Position numbers and translations under genes: made by a program | Shown: in pieces, positions 8,002-16,810 of the stretch | Numbering within the stretch: the first letter of the stretch is position 1 | Layout of the letters: each line of letters begins with the position of its first letter | Notes under the pieces: model-generated | Database searches by the model: none | The model's input: the letters and a program-made list of their open reading frames with translations, nothing else | Told to the model about the DNA's origin: nothing | Assembly: GCA_016871515.1 (NCBI GenBank) | Contig: VHDE01000047.1 | Coordinates: 1-38,874 of the forward strand | DNA from: Verrucomicrobiota bacterium | GTDB taxonomy: Bacteria; Verrucomicrobiota; Verrucomicrobiia; Limisphaerales; SIBE01 | Reading direction: 5' to 3' | DNA length: 38,874 bases

Positions 8002-9004
8002 TCCTTCCAACACTGCGGCCTGTTCAGTTTGCGTGGATATGGGAACAACGAACACCCGTGTCTGGCTTGTGCGCGGCACTGAAGTTCTGGCGCGAGCGCA
8101 AGCTGGCGTCGGCGTGCGAGACACGGCCCGAGATGGTTCTCCAACACGAATTCGCGCGGCGCTTCGGGACCTGATTTTGGAGGTCCGAAAGTTGGGCCGC
8201 AGTGCAGGTCACACGGCAGAACCATCTTATGTCGCAGCCGCCGGAATGATCACTTCGCCTCTTGGCCTCACGGAAGTGCCTCACGTGAGCGCACCCGCCG
8301 GCGCCGCCGAACTGTCCGGGGCAACTCGGCCGCATTCGTTTCCCGAAGTCAGCGAACTGCCATTCATGATGGCGCCCGGTGTGCGATGTGGTCCCCGGAC
8401 TGGCACTTTGGAAACGATTTCGCAAATCGACGTCATGCGCGGTGAAGAAACCTTGGCCGTTGGCTTGACGGCGGAGAACATCGTTAAACCACCGGCGACA
8501 CTTCTGAACCTCGGCTCGCATTGGAAAGCGATCCGCATCGATGAACTCGGTCGCATCGAGTCGAGCGTCACGTCGATTTCGGGAGAGTTGATTCACGCGA
8601 CGCAAACGCAAACGATCCTGGCCAGTGCCGTCCCGCACGAGCGCCCGGCTCAGATCGATCTCCAGTGGTGCGAAGCTGGAATCAACGAACAACGCCGTTC
8701 GGGGCTGGCGCGAGCGCTCTTCTGCGTCCGCCTTCTCGAAATGAATAGCAACAGCACTGCCGAACAACGGCTCTCGTTTCTGGCCGGCGTTTTTATCGCG
8801 GCTGATCTTGACCCCTTAATCGCTCGTGGAATGTTCGTCGCCGGTCGCAGCGTGCTGATCGCTGGAGGCGGCGCGATCGCAGAGGCGTGGCAACACGCAT
8901 TGCAGGCGATCAATGTTCCGTCAACCCGGCTCGCCGATAGCGAGATCGAGCGCGCGCTTCTGGCTGGACTGCGAACGATTCTCGAATTGGCTCACAAGAA
9001 GTGA
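7994..9004 (+). CDS. dgoK: 2-dehydro-3-deoxygalactonokinase
   Basis: A 336-residue DgoK-family kinase that phosphorylates 2-keto-3-deoxygalactonate at C6, giving the substrate of the aldolase encoded just upstream. Motifs: [14 protein letters not shown] (phosphate-1 loop), [32 protein letters not shown] and the C-terminal [10 protein letters not shown]. The length is close to the family's usual 290-330. ATG 7994 overlaps the aldolase stop, indicating an operon. No galactonate dehydratase or transporter is present, so the upstream acid must be made elsewhere, possibly by lactonases like the C-terminal half of the next gene product. Confidence 0.92.
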   Translation: MPDPSNTAACSVCVDMGTTNTRVWLVRGTEVLARAQAGVGVRDTARDGSPTRIRAALRDLILEVRKLGRSAGHTAEPSYVAAAGMITSPLGLTEVPHVSAPAGAAELSGATRPHSFPEVSELPFMMAPGVRCGPRTGTLETISQIDVMRGEETLAVGLTAENIVKPPATLLNLGSHWKAIRIDELGRIESSVTSISGELIHATQTQTILASAVPHERPAQIDLQWCEAGINEQRRSGLARALFCVRLLEMNSNSTAEQRLSFLAGVFIAADLDPLIARGMFVAGRSVLIAGGGAIAEAWQHALQAINVPSTRLADSEIERALLAGLRTILELAHKK

Positions 9005-9032
9005 TGTGTTCGATTTGGGTGTTTATTTATAC

Positions 9033-9060
9033 CCAATTTTCGCCGCGCGGCGAAAATTGG
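9033..9060. repeat. perfect 28-bp palindrome
   Basis: From C9033 to G9060 every base pairs with its mirror base around 9046/9047 (half-site CCAATTTTCGCCGC). It begins 28 nt after the kinase stop. It has no loop and no following T run, so it is not a classic intrinsic terminator. It could form a cruciform, bind a dimeric protein or act as a bidirectional RNA hairpin. Confidence 0.85.
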
Positions 9061-9329
9061 CGCGAGGGCATTATCAGGCGCCTATGGCTTTTGAACACAA
9101 CGACTTGTGTAGAAGACCCAGGCAGCCGAACGTTCAGCACGGCCGTTTGCGCGACGTGTACGGAATCTTCGTAGCGCCGGGTTAAGGTGCGGACGCGTCC
9201 AGCAATGGACACCCCGTTGGTGTTACTCATTCGTGCTTTACCAAAGGGCGAAGCGGAAGGGTATCCTCTATAGACCTCTATAGCCCTGGAAAAGGCCGAA
9301 GGCTTTACGCGATGTATTGAGCTGCTAGA
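9061..9329. other. intergenic region with no recognisable gene
   Basis: About 270 bp between the palindrome and the deacylase gene. A minus-strand open frame (9027-9353, 108 codons) covers it but has no start signal, no family likeness and Arg/Ser-rich composition. Short repeated words (CTCTATAGACCTCTATAG at about 9266-9283) are present. It could be an old mobile-element remnant; nothing further can be supported. Confidence 0.4.
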
Positions 9330-9341
9330 GTGGGCGCCCGC

Positions 9342-11969
9342 ATGAATTCTCATCCTGCTACATTCATTGCCGCCAGATCAGCCGCTCTGGCCGGGCTCAT
9401 CTTTGTCTCTGGAATAGTTGCTGCCGATCAGCCTTATGACTTGGTAATTCGCAGTGGCCAGATCGTCGATGGCACGGGCAATCCATGGTTCTATGGTGAT
9501 ATTGCCGTCCAGGGTGATCGAATTGTCGAGATTGGACGTTCACTAACGGGCGCCGCGAAGCGTGAGATCGACGCGCGTGGTTTGGTGGTCGCGCCGGGCT
9601 TTATCGACATTCATTCACACTCCGACTGGTTGCTTTTTGAAGACGGCAATGCCCAGAGCAAAATCCGCCAGGGGGTCACTACGGAGATTTTCGGCGAAGG
9701 CAATTCGGCGGGACCGTCCAAAGGAAAATTGGTCCCGCGCCCGGTGGCCTTGGGAAATCAAACCATTCGAATCAGCACGTTGCGCGAGTATTTTGACGCC
9801 CTCGATCGCGCGGGCATCTCGGTCAACGTGGCCTCATACGTCGGCCAGGGAGATATCTGGCAATGTGTCATGGGCCATTCGTTTGCGCGCCCGAGCGTCG
9901 CCGAGTTTCAGAAGATGAAGGAGTTGCTCGCGGAAGCGATGGGCGATGGCGCTTTCGGGATGTCGAGCATGCTCATGATGCCGCCAGGTTCACTTGCCAC
10001 GACGGATGATCTCGTTGAATTGTGCCGAGTGGTGCGGGAGCACGGCGGGATTTTCTCGAGTCATATCCGCACGGAAGGGGCCGGCGTTTTCGAAGCCATC
10101 AAGCAAGCCATCGAGATCGGCGAGCGCGCCGGTGTGCCGGTTGATATCAAACACCTGAAGATTGCCGAACAACAATTGTGGGGGCGGATGAACGAAGTCG
10201 TCGCATTGATTGAGGACGCGCGGCGCCGCGGTGTAAACGTTCAAGCCAACCTTTATCCTTACACGCGAGGCAACAATGATCTCGCCAGCATCATCCCGCC
10301 GTGGGCACACGAAGGGGGCAAGTCGGCCATGTTGGCGCGGCTGAAGGACGCCACACAACGAGCCAGACTAAAAGGCGATATTCGCAGCGGCGTTGCTGAC
10401 TGGTACAACCACTATACCGCAGTCGGCGGCGACTGGAGTCGAATGTTGGTTAGCGCGAATAACAAATACAAAGGCTTGACCATGGATCGCGTGATTGCCC
10501 AAAGGAGCGAAGGCAAGATTCCGCCGCCAGACCCACTCGATGTTTTGTTTGATCTCTTAATCGAAGAAAACGGGTCCGTCGGAACGGTGTACGCCCATCA
10601 TACCGAGGAAGACATGAACCTCGCTATATCTCAGCCGTGGTGCTCGATTGGATCGGACGGCTCCGCTTATGCCATCGATGGCTTGTTGCGTCGCGGCAAT
10701 CCGCATCCGCGCAACTTCGGAACCTTCCCGCGAGTACTCGGCGTTTATGTCCGCGAGCGGCGGCTGCTTCGATTGGAAGATGCGATTCGCAAAATGACTT
10801 CACTGAACGCGGCGAAGCTCGATATTCGAGACCGTGGGCTTTTGCAGGCGGGATATTTCGCCGACATCACGTTGTTCGATCCCGCCCGCGTCATCGATCG
10901 ATCGACCTACACTGAGCCATTCCAATACAATGAAGGGATCAAATACGTCGTCGTGAATGGAACGCTTGTCCTCGACAACGAGAAGCATACGGGCGCTGGC
11001 GCAGGTCGGACCTTGCGTCATCAACCGAAAACGAAAGCCGCCGTCACAGAATCTCCCATCACTCCTGGAAGAAAACCAAAGAACGAAGGTGACATTGGGG
11101 CAGGGGAGGGGCCGGTCTGGAATCCCAGCGGCAATCTTTATTTTACGGGTGGCAACCGCATCACGCGCCGCGATTCCAATGGAGTCGCAAGCGTTTTTCG
11201 TGAACCGTCCGGCGGCGCGAATGGTTTGCTGTTTGATTTCGAAGGCCGCCTCGTTGTGTGCGAATCCTCGCGCCGTCGCGTCACGCGGACTGAGGCGGAT
11301 GGGACGATCACTGTTTTAGCGGATAACTACGAGGGCAAAAAGTTTAACACTCCAAATGACCTGACCATCGATTCGAAGGGCAGAATCTATTTCACCGACC
11401 CACGTTATGGCCGGCGCGATGACATGGAAATGCGCGATGAGCGCGGGGAATTGGTGGAAGGAGTCTATCGCATCGACGCGCCCGGCAAGGTGACGCGCAT
11501 CATCACACATGAAGCCAACCGTCCTAATGGCATTTTGCTTTCGCCGGAGGACAAATACCTTTACGTGGCTGACAACAATAACAACACCGTTGGCGGCGCG
11601 CGCAAACTTTGGCGCTTCGATCTCAAGACGGACGGTTCCATTGACGCAGGCAGCCGGAAATTGATTTTTGACTGGGAAACTGGGCGAGGTCCCGATGGCT
11701 TGGAAATGGATCAGGCGGGCCGTCTTTACGTCGCGGGTGGCCTCAATGTTCCAAACCCGCCTTTCGAAACCGCGGGCAAATTCAAGGGCGGCATTTACAT
11801 TCTCTCGCCGGAAGGCAAGCTGCTCGACTTTGTTCCCATTCCAAAGGATGAGGTGACCAACTGCACATTTGGCGGGAACGATCTCAAGACGCTGTTCATC
11901 ACGGCGGGCGGGACGCTTTGGAGTATTCCGATCAACACGCCGGGGCGCTTGCCGTTTACCGGCAGGTAG
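9342..11969 (+). CDS. exported N-acyl-D-amino-acid deacylase fused to SMP-30/gluconolactonase
   Basis: An 875-residue two-domain protein. A signal peptide (1-28, SAALAGLIFVSGIVAA) precedes an amidohydrolase of the D-aminoacylase type, with IDIHSHSD at 88-95 as metal ligands, FGMSSMLM, SSHIRTEG and HHTEEDM further on, to about residue 545. After a Lys/Pro/Thr linker, residues of about 583-870 form a six-bladed SMP-30/gluconolactonase propeller. Metal-site residues are in GEGPVW, TPNDL, NRPNGI and GPDGLE. Each half is close to its family's usual full length, so this is a true fusion. ATG 9342 keeps a standard signal peptide; GTG 9330 would add four residues. It follows dgoA-dgoK, so the lactonase half may supply sugar acids. 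The substrates are unknown. Confidence 0.88.
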   Translation: MNSHPATFIAARSAALAGLIFVSGIVAADQPYDLVIRSGQIVDGTGNPWFYGDIAVQGDRIVEIGRSLTGAAKREIDARGLVVAPGFIDIHSHSDWLLFEDGNAQSKIRQGVTTEIFGEGNSAGPSKGKLVPRPVALGNQTIRISTLREYFDALDRAGISVNVASYVGQGDIWQCVMGHSFARPSVAEFQKMKELLAEAMGDGAFGMSSMLMMPPGSLATTDDLVELCRVVREHGGIFSSHIRTEGAGVFEAIKQAIEIGERAGVPVDIKHLKIAEQQLWGRMNEVVALIEDARRRGVNVQANLYPYTRGNNDLASIIPPWAHEGGKSAMLARLKDATQRARLKGDIRSGVADWYNHYTAVGGDWSRMLVSANNKYKGLTMDRVIAQRSEGKIPPPDPLDVLFDLLIEENGSVGTVYAHHTEEDMNLAISQPWCSIGSDGSAYAIDGLLRRGNPHPRNFGTFPRVLGVYVRERRLLRLEDAIRKMTSLNAAKLDIRDRGLLQAGYFADITLFDPARVIDRSTYTEPFQYNEGIKYVVVNGTLVLDNEKHTGAGAGRTLRHQPKTKAAVTESPITPGRKPKNEGDIGAGEGPVWNPSGNLYFTGGNRITRRDSNGVASVFREPSGGANGLLFDFEGRLVVCESSRRRVTRTEADGTITVLADNYEGKKFNTPNDLTIDSKGRIYFTDPRYGRRDDMEMRDERGELVEGVYRIDAPGKVTRIITHEANRPNGILLSPEDKYLYVADNNNNTVGGARKLWRFDLKTDGSIDAGSRKLIFDWETGRGPDGLEMDQAGRLYVAGGLNVPNPPFETAGKFKGGIYILSPEGKLLDFVPIPKDEVTNCTFGGNDLKTLFITAGGTLWSIPINTPGRLPFTGR

Positions 11970-12038
11970 CCTTCCGGCTTTTGAAGTGGTCAATGGAGCT
12001 TCGTTGACGAACCAAACCGCATTCGGCACCTTTGGATC

Positions 12039-12269
12039 ATGAGCCATCAGACAACTGTATTGCGCGCTCGGGTTCCAGCGCGCCGCTTGCAGCGCGCCGA
12101 AAAGATTCTTCATAAACTCGGCCTTAAGCCGGCGGATGCGGTGAATATCTTGCTCGCCCAGATTGAATTGAAGCGCGGACTGCCCTTCGAGATTGGAACG
12201 CTGTCGCAACCTTTGCTTTCCGCCGAAGCACAGGCGGACGCTTGGACGGAGGCCTTTGGTGCCTATTGA
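12039..12269 (+). CDS. RelB/DinJ-type antitoxin
   Basis: A 76-residue protein. The N-terminus, TTVLRARVPARRLQRAEKIL, followed by KLGLKPADAVNILLAQIEL, is the ribbon-helix-helix fold of RelB/DinJ antitoxins. The C-terminal part (PLLSAEAQADAW) is the toxin-neutralising tail. Its 3' end overlaps the MazF-type toxin gene by 11 bp. Antitoxins of this kind repress their own operon, so an operator is expected just upstream of 12039, although no clear palindrome was seen. The unusual point is the partner, since DinJ proteins usually pair with YafQ/RelE toxins. Confidence 0.82.
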   Translation: MSHQTTVLRARVPARRLQRAEKILHKLGLKPADAVNILLAQIELKRGLPFEIGTLSQPLLSAEAQADAWTEAFGAY

Positions 12270-12582
12270 ACCGAAGCCCGGCGAAGTCTGGTTTGCCGAC
12301 TTGGGAATCGCCGAAAAGAGTCGTCCAGTCCTGGTCCTGGCTTATCCCAAGGCATCAGATGCTCGCGTTCCGGTGATCGTGGCGCCTCTTACCTCGCAGG
12401 TTCGCAACCTTCGGGGTGAGGTTTCTCTTGGCAAACTGCGCTGGCTTCCTAAGACCTCAGCGGTCAACGTGCAAGGCTTGGCGAGCTGTGATCCCAGCAA
12501 GTTGGCGCGGCGTCTCGGCACTCTCTCCACTGACCTCTTCGACGCAGTAAAGGACGCGCTCCGCGATCTGTTAAACCTCTAA
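12259..12582 (+). CDS. MazF/PemK-family toxin
   Basis: A 107-residue protein with motifs of the MazF/PemK family of sequence-specific endoribonucleases: PKPGEVWFADLG, SRPVLVLA, VPVIVAPLTSQVRN, TSAVNVQGLASC and RRLGTLS. GTG 12259 is preferred over ATG 12193: GGAGG lies 6 nt upstream, the 22 extra residues from 12193 are Arg/Cys-rich and unlike MazF, and the overlap with the antitoxin stop gives translational coupling. The canonical beta-strand order is intact, so it is probably functional. Confidence 0.85.
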   Translation: MPIEPKPGEVWFADLGIAEKSRPVLVLAYPKASDARVPVIVAPLTSQVRNLRGEVSLGKLRWLPKTSAVNVQGLASCDPSKLARRLGTLSTDLFDAVKDALRDLLNL

Positions 12583-12656
12583 CAACGCGGAGGAATCACT
12601 CGATTAGTTGGATCATTGATCTGAGCTGGTTTGCGCTGATAGCGATATATTCACAC

Positions 12657-15206
12657 ATGCCCGAACGCCTCCCCATATACGAAATCGAACAAGACATCAT
12701 CGCGCGGCTGAAAGAAAACCGGCGGCTGGTTCTGTCGGCCCCGACTGGCTCCGGCAAATCAACACAGGTTCCACAGATGCTCTTGAAGCACGGCTTTCTC
12801 AAGAGTGGTCAGGCCGTGATCCTGCAGCCGCGCCGGCTCGCGGCACGATTGCTCGGCGCGCGCGTGGCCGAGGAACTCGGCGTGCCGCTTGGACGCGAGG
12901 TCGGTTACCAGATTCGTCTCGAAAACGTCACCGGCCCCGAAACGCGCATCAAATATGTCACGGAAGGCGTGCTGCTTCGCCAGATGATTCAGGAACCGAA
13001 GTTGAGTGGTGTTTCGACTGTAATCTTCGACGAATTTCACGAGCGTCATCTCTACGGCGACATCACACTGGCGCGCGCCCTTGAGTTGCAGGAAAAGGAA
13101 CGTCCCGATCTGTTGATTCTGGTCATGTCTGCCACGCTCGACTCAGAGTTGCTGGCGAATTATCTGAAACCCTGCAGCGTTGTAGCTTCGGCGGGCCGCA
13201 TGTATCCAGTAGAAATCAAATATGCGGCCAAGCCCAGTTACAACGATAACCGGCCGGTTTGGGAGCAAGCGGCCGACGCTTTCGGTCAATACGTTCGCGA
13301 CGGTGGAGCTGGCGATGTGCTTGTGTTCATGCCGGGGAGTTTCGAAATTTCGCAAACAATTCAGGCAGTTCGTGACCAGCCCGAGTCGAAAGGATTTATC
13401 CTCTTGCCCCTGCACGGGGAACTTCAGCCGCGCGACCAGGACGCCGCTGTGGCGCGCTATGGCCAGCCCAAGGTTGTTGTTTCGACAAATGTCGCCGAGA
13501 CGTCGCTGACCATCGACGGCATACGCTTGGTTATCGACAGTGGATTAGCCCGTATTCCACGTTATGATCCCTATCGCGGGATTAACACGCTTCTGATTGA
13601 GAAGATCAGCCGTGCTTCAGCCGATCAACGCACCGGGCGCGCTGGACGCACGGCGCCAGGCCGATGCATTCGCCTTTGGTCGGAAGAAGAACATGGGCAT
13701 CGCCCAATGCAGGAACTTCCAGAGATCAAGAGGCTTGATCTTTCGGAAGTTGTTCTCACTCTCAAATCGGCAGGGGTAGCGAACTTGCGCAAGTTCCGCT
13801 GGCTCGAAGCGCCGGAGGAACAAGCGCTCGATCACGCTGAAGAACTCCTGAGCGACCTAGGGGCACTTGGTAGGACCTCCGAAAATACAACGGCGATCAC
13901 TGAACTTGGCCGTCGCATGTTGGCGTTCCCGGCGCATCCGCGCTATTCCCGAATGCTTCTTGCGGCCGAACAATACGGTTGCGTTTATCAAGCTTGTCTC
14001 ATCGCGTCGCTGACTCAAGGACGCGACCTTCTGTTACGCAATGTCGATCGCAATACGACGTCGCTACGCGAAGATTTGTTCGGGGAAAAGGCCTCTTCTG
14101 ATTTTTGGATTCTCATGCGCGCCTGGACCTACGCCGCCAAAAACAACTTCCGCATGGACGCTTGCCGGAAGCTTGGCATTCATGCGGCCACCGCGCGCCA
14201 GGTTGGACCATTGCTCGATCAGTTCCTGCGTCTCGCTGACCGCGAAGGATTGGACATCAAGCCACGCGAAATCCGCGACGAAGCATTGCAAAAGTGCATC
14301 CTGACCGGTTTTTCGGACCATGTGGCCCGCCGCCTGGATCAAGGAACGTTGCGTTGCGAGCTTGTTCACGGTCGGCGCGGCGCCTTGGCGCGTGAAAGCG
14401 TCGTGCAAGGCAGTCCGCTCTTCGTTGCTGCCGAAGTTCGCGAAGTCGAAGGCAAAGACAAATCGGTTAACACCATGTTGTCGCTCGCGACCGCTATCGA
14501 GCCTGGCTGGCTGCAAGAATTGTTTCCCGCGGATATTAAATCAGAACCGCACGTGTTTTACGATCCCGCCACAAAACGCGTCTATGCGGAAGAGCAACTC
14601 CGGTTTCGCGATCTCGCGCTCGAACGCCGCCGTATCGAGCCTCCGCCGCCCGGCGCTGCGGCGCCATTGTTGGCTGACGAAATCTTGGCCGGTCGTCTGG
14701 TTCTGCATGAATGGGATCACGGCGTCGATCAATGGATTCTGCGCTTGCGTCTGCTCAGCCAATCCTGTCCCGAATTGGGATTGCCTGTGTTGACGGATGA
14801 CGACCGCCGTTATCTCGTTGAGCAACTCTGTGATGGCGGGTTCAGCTATAAGGAGATCAAGGACCGGCCGGTAAAGCCTGTTGTCAAAAGCTGGCTCAGC
14901 GCCGCACAGCAAGACTTAGTCGATAAACATGCACCCGAGCGGCTCGAACTATCCAACGATCGAACGCCGAAGGTCACTTACGCCGCAGACGGCTCGCCTT
15001 TCATCGCTTTGCGCATTCAAGAATTATTCGGTGTTACTCAAACGCCGAAGATCGCCATGAACCGCGTGCCGGTGCTGGTGCACATCCTGGCGCCGAACAT
15101 GCGGCCCGTGCAGATCACGCAAGACCTCGCGAACTTCTGGAAGGAGCAATACCCGAAGGTGAAACAAGAACTCCAGCGCAAGTATCCAAAGCACGAATGG
15201 CGATGA
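12657..15206 (+). CDS. hrpB: ATP-dependent helicase HrpB
   Basis: An 849-residue DExH-box helicase. Walker A is APTGSGKST (28-36), motif II is DEFH (125-128, in place of the usual DEAH), motif III is MSATLD, and motifs V and VI are STNVAETSLTIDGI and QRTGRAGRTAPG. The HrpB-specific C-terminus follows (RVPVLVHILAPNMRPVQITQ, then DLANFWKEQYPKVKQEL, ending PKHEW). The length equals typical HrpB (810-850). HrpB's physiological role in most bacteria is not well defined; RNA processing is likely. No Shine-Dalgarno precedes the ATG, but TATATT at 12646-12651 ends 5 nt before it, compatible with a leaderless mRNA. The 3' end overlaps the YkgJ-type gene. Confidence 0.95.
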   Translation: MPERLPIYEIEQDIIARLKENRRLVLSAPTGSGKSTQVPQMLLKHGFLKSGQAVILQPRRLAARLLGARVAEELGVPLGREVGYQIRLENVTGPETRIKYVTEGVLLRQMIQEPKLSGVSTVIFDEFHERHLYGDITLARALELQEKERPDLLILVMSATLDSELLANYLKPCSVVASAGRMYPVEIKYAAKPSYNDNRPVWEQAADAFGQYVRDGGAGDVLVFMPGSFEISQTIQAVRDQPESKGFILLPLHGELQPRDQDAAVARYGQPKVVVSTNVAETSLTIDGIRLVIDSGLARIPRYDPYRGINTLLIEKISRASADQRTGRAGRTAPGRCIRLWSEEEHGHRPMQELPEIKRLDLSEVVLTLKSAGVANLRKFRWLEAPEEQALDHAEELLSDLGALGRTSENTTAITELGRRMLAFPAHPRYSRMLLAAEQYGCVYQACLIASLTQGRDLLLRNVDRNTTSLREDLFGEKASSDFWILMRAWTYAAKNNFRMDACRKLGIHAATARQVGPLLDQFLRLADREGLDIKPREIRDEALQKCILTGFSDHVARRLDQGTLRCELVHGRRGALARESVVQGSPLFVAAEVREVEGKDKSVNTMLSLATAIEPGWLQELFPADIKSEPHVFYDPATKRVYAEEQLRFRDLALERRRIEPPPPGAAAPLLADEILAGRLVLHEWDHGVDQWILRLRLLSQSCPELGLPVLTDDDRRYLVEQLCDGGFSYKEIKDRPVKPVVKSWLSAAQQDLVDKHAPERLELSNDRTPKVTYAADGSPFIALRIQELFGVTQTPKIAMNRVPVLVHILAPNMRPVQITQDLANFWKEQYPKVKQELQRKYPKHEWR

Positions 15207-15724
15207 CTCCTCGGGCCATGGAAGACGCTATTTCGAAGCTTTGTCCAAAGTGCGGCTTATGTTGCAATGGCGTTCTTTTCAGCGACGTTGAGCTCGAGCG
15301 GGGCGATGAACCGCAGCGTCTCGCCGAACTGGGCCTAGCCTTCCACCGCAAAGGCAAGAAGAACTGTCTTCCACAGCCCTGTGCTTGTCTTGATGGCACA
15401 CTCTGTCGAATTTATGCCAATCGCCCGGAACGCTGTCGAACCTTCGAATGCCGCCTTCTGCAGCGCGTGCAAGCCGGTTCAATAAGCTCTCACGCAGCGC
15501 TCAAGGCAATTCGACAAGCTCACCAGTGCGCCGATGCAGTTCGCTTGTTGGTCCGAAAGCTCGGACAGCACGATGAGCATCTTCCATTGAGCAAGCGGTA
15601 CCATCAGATTATGGCAGAACCAATTGACCTGGCCGGCGATGAAGAGATGGCCGACCTGCGAGGCCAATTGATGTTAGCGGTGCATGAACTCGTCCAAACG
15701 TTGGAAAAGGACTTCTTGACCTAA
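15197..15724 (+). CDS. YkgJ-family cysteine-cluster protein
   Basis: A 175-residue protein with N-terminal CPKCGLCCNG (Cys 16, 19, 22, 23), then CACLDG, CRIYANRPERCRTFEC, the Cys set of the YkgJ (PF03692) putative zinc/iron-chelating domain. The C-terminal 70 residues are helical. The start is ATG 15197 or ATG 15203; both overlap the helicase stop (15204-15206), so the genes are co-translated. The biochemical role of YkgJ proteins is not established. Confidence 0.88.
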   Translation: MAMTPRAMEDAISKLCPKCGLCCNGVLFSDVELERGDEPQRLAELGLAFHRKGKKNCLPQPCACLDGTLCRIYANRPERCRTFECRLLQRVQAGSISSHAALKAIRQAHQCADAVRLLVRKLGQHDEHLPLSKRYHQIMAEPIDLAGDEEMADLRGQLMLAVHELVQTLEKDFLT

Positions 15725-15772
15725 GGGCTTTGCGTGCGATTAACCCCAATCGATCTGACGAAGACCACTCCT

Positions 15773-16786
15773 TTACTTCTTCCGCCCCAGTCCCAGCACT
15801 TCACGGCAATATCTGACGCTCCGCTCCAACTCAGCTTTCTGAAACTTTTGTTCGGCCAGCTTCGCATCCTTCCCCTTCGGAACGCCAAAAGGTCGCCGTG
15901 GTTTTCCATCTCGAGCGAGCGCAAGAAACTTCATGAACTCGCGCGTTCGGACTCTCGAGTAGGCTTCCCAGAAATCGTCGCGGTAGTAGGGCAGGGGAAT
16001 GGGACGTCCGGAAATGGTTTCCAGTTGAACGGGGGTATTCGGACAAATCTCGGCGAAGCGCTTGAAGTATTCTTTGAAATCGATTTGTCCATCACCGATT
16101 GCTGTCCACTGCAGGATCGCGCCCTCGTTCGTCTCCCAGACTGCCGAATCCCGAATGCCCGTCGTCAGGGCGTACGGGCCGAGTATCTCCAGGTTCTGCA
16201 ACGGATGTTCCAAGGCCCACGTTGCATTGCCGGAGTCCATGGTCGCACCGACGACCTCGCGTCCGGCAGCTTCAATCAATGTGATAAGTTCCCATGCCTG
16301 CATGTCGCCCGCATGATTCTCCACAGCGATCTTAACGCCGGAATCCAAAGCAAAGTTTCGCACCGCCTTTAGCACTTTAACCGTTTCTTCAATGCGCGCT
16401 TCGATCCCGCCGCGACTGCTGCGGTCATCTACCTTGCCCAGAACACACCGCGCGACAGGCGAACCGAGCGCCTTGGCCACACGAATGGTGAGCTTCAATA
16501 ACTCCTCGGCCGTTCCCCAACGATCGCTCCACATGACGGACGACGGACAGATGCTCAACGTGCCGGCATGGATTTCGATTCCGAGCCCGTCCGCCTTGGC
16601 CTTGATTTCGTTGAGGTGTTTGTCCGTGTAGTTCTCGTAAACGTCGAGATCGGAGAGAAGGACCGTATCGACTTTCAACGACGCAGCATAATCGAGGAGC
16701 TGCGCGGCCTTCCAACCGAAAGCGCGGACGGCGTAATTGTCAAAACCGAGTTTAACTCTTTGCATAATCTGGTCTAGCGCCTGCAT
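15773..16786 (-). CDS. sugar phosphate isomerase/epimerase-family TIM barrel protein
   Basis: A 337-residue xylose-isomerase-like (AP-endonuclease 2 family) barrel. Likely metal ligands are E156 (KIAVENHAG), D184 (ATMDSGN), the Asp of TTGIRDSA and the Glu of VQLETISG. It ends in a charged helical tail ([19 protein letters not shown]). The start may be ATG 16786 or ATG 16765; the second gives a normal short N-terminus ([10 protein letters not shown]). It lies 24 bp downstream of a Gfo/Idh/MocA gene on the same strand, the standard pairing in inositol and 3-keto-sugar pathways. The substrate is unknown. No signal peptide, so cytoplasmic. Confidence 0.85.
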   Translation of the reverse strand: MQALDQIMQRVKLGFDNYAVRAFGWKAAQLLDYAASLKVDTVLLSDLDVYENYTDKHLNEIKAKADGLGIEIHAGTLSICPSSVMWSDRWGTAEELLKLTIRVAKALGSPVARCVLGKVDDRSSRGGIEARIEETVKVLKAVRNFALDSGVKIAVENHAGDMQAWELITLIEAAGREVVGATMDSGNATWALEHPLQNLEILGPYALTTGIRDSAVWETNEGAILQWTAIGDGQIDFKEYFKRFAEICPNTPVQLETISGRPIPLPYYRDDFWEAYSRVRTREFMKFLALARDGKPRRPFGVPKGKDAKLAEQKFQKAELERSVRYCREVLGLGRKK

Positions 16787-16810
16787 TCATTCGTAACGCA
16801 GACTACGCAC

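Noticed and set aside
8024..8767. Minus-strand open frame of 247 codons
   Set aside because: Antisense to dgoK, which is supported by motifs and by overlap with the aldolase gene.
11316..12209. Minus-strand open frame of 297 codons
   Set aside because: Covers the SMP-30 domain and the antitoxin gene in antisense; no recognisable protein pattern.
12193..12258. ATG 12193 as the start of the MazF-type toxin
   Set aside because: It adds 22 Arg/Cys-rich residues unlike MazF, and GTG 12259 has a better ribosome-binding site.
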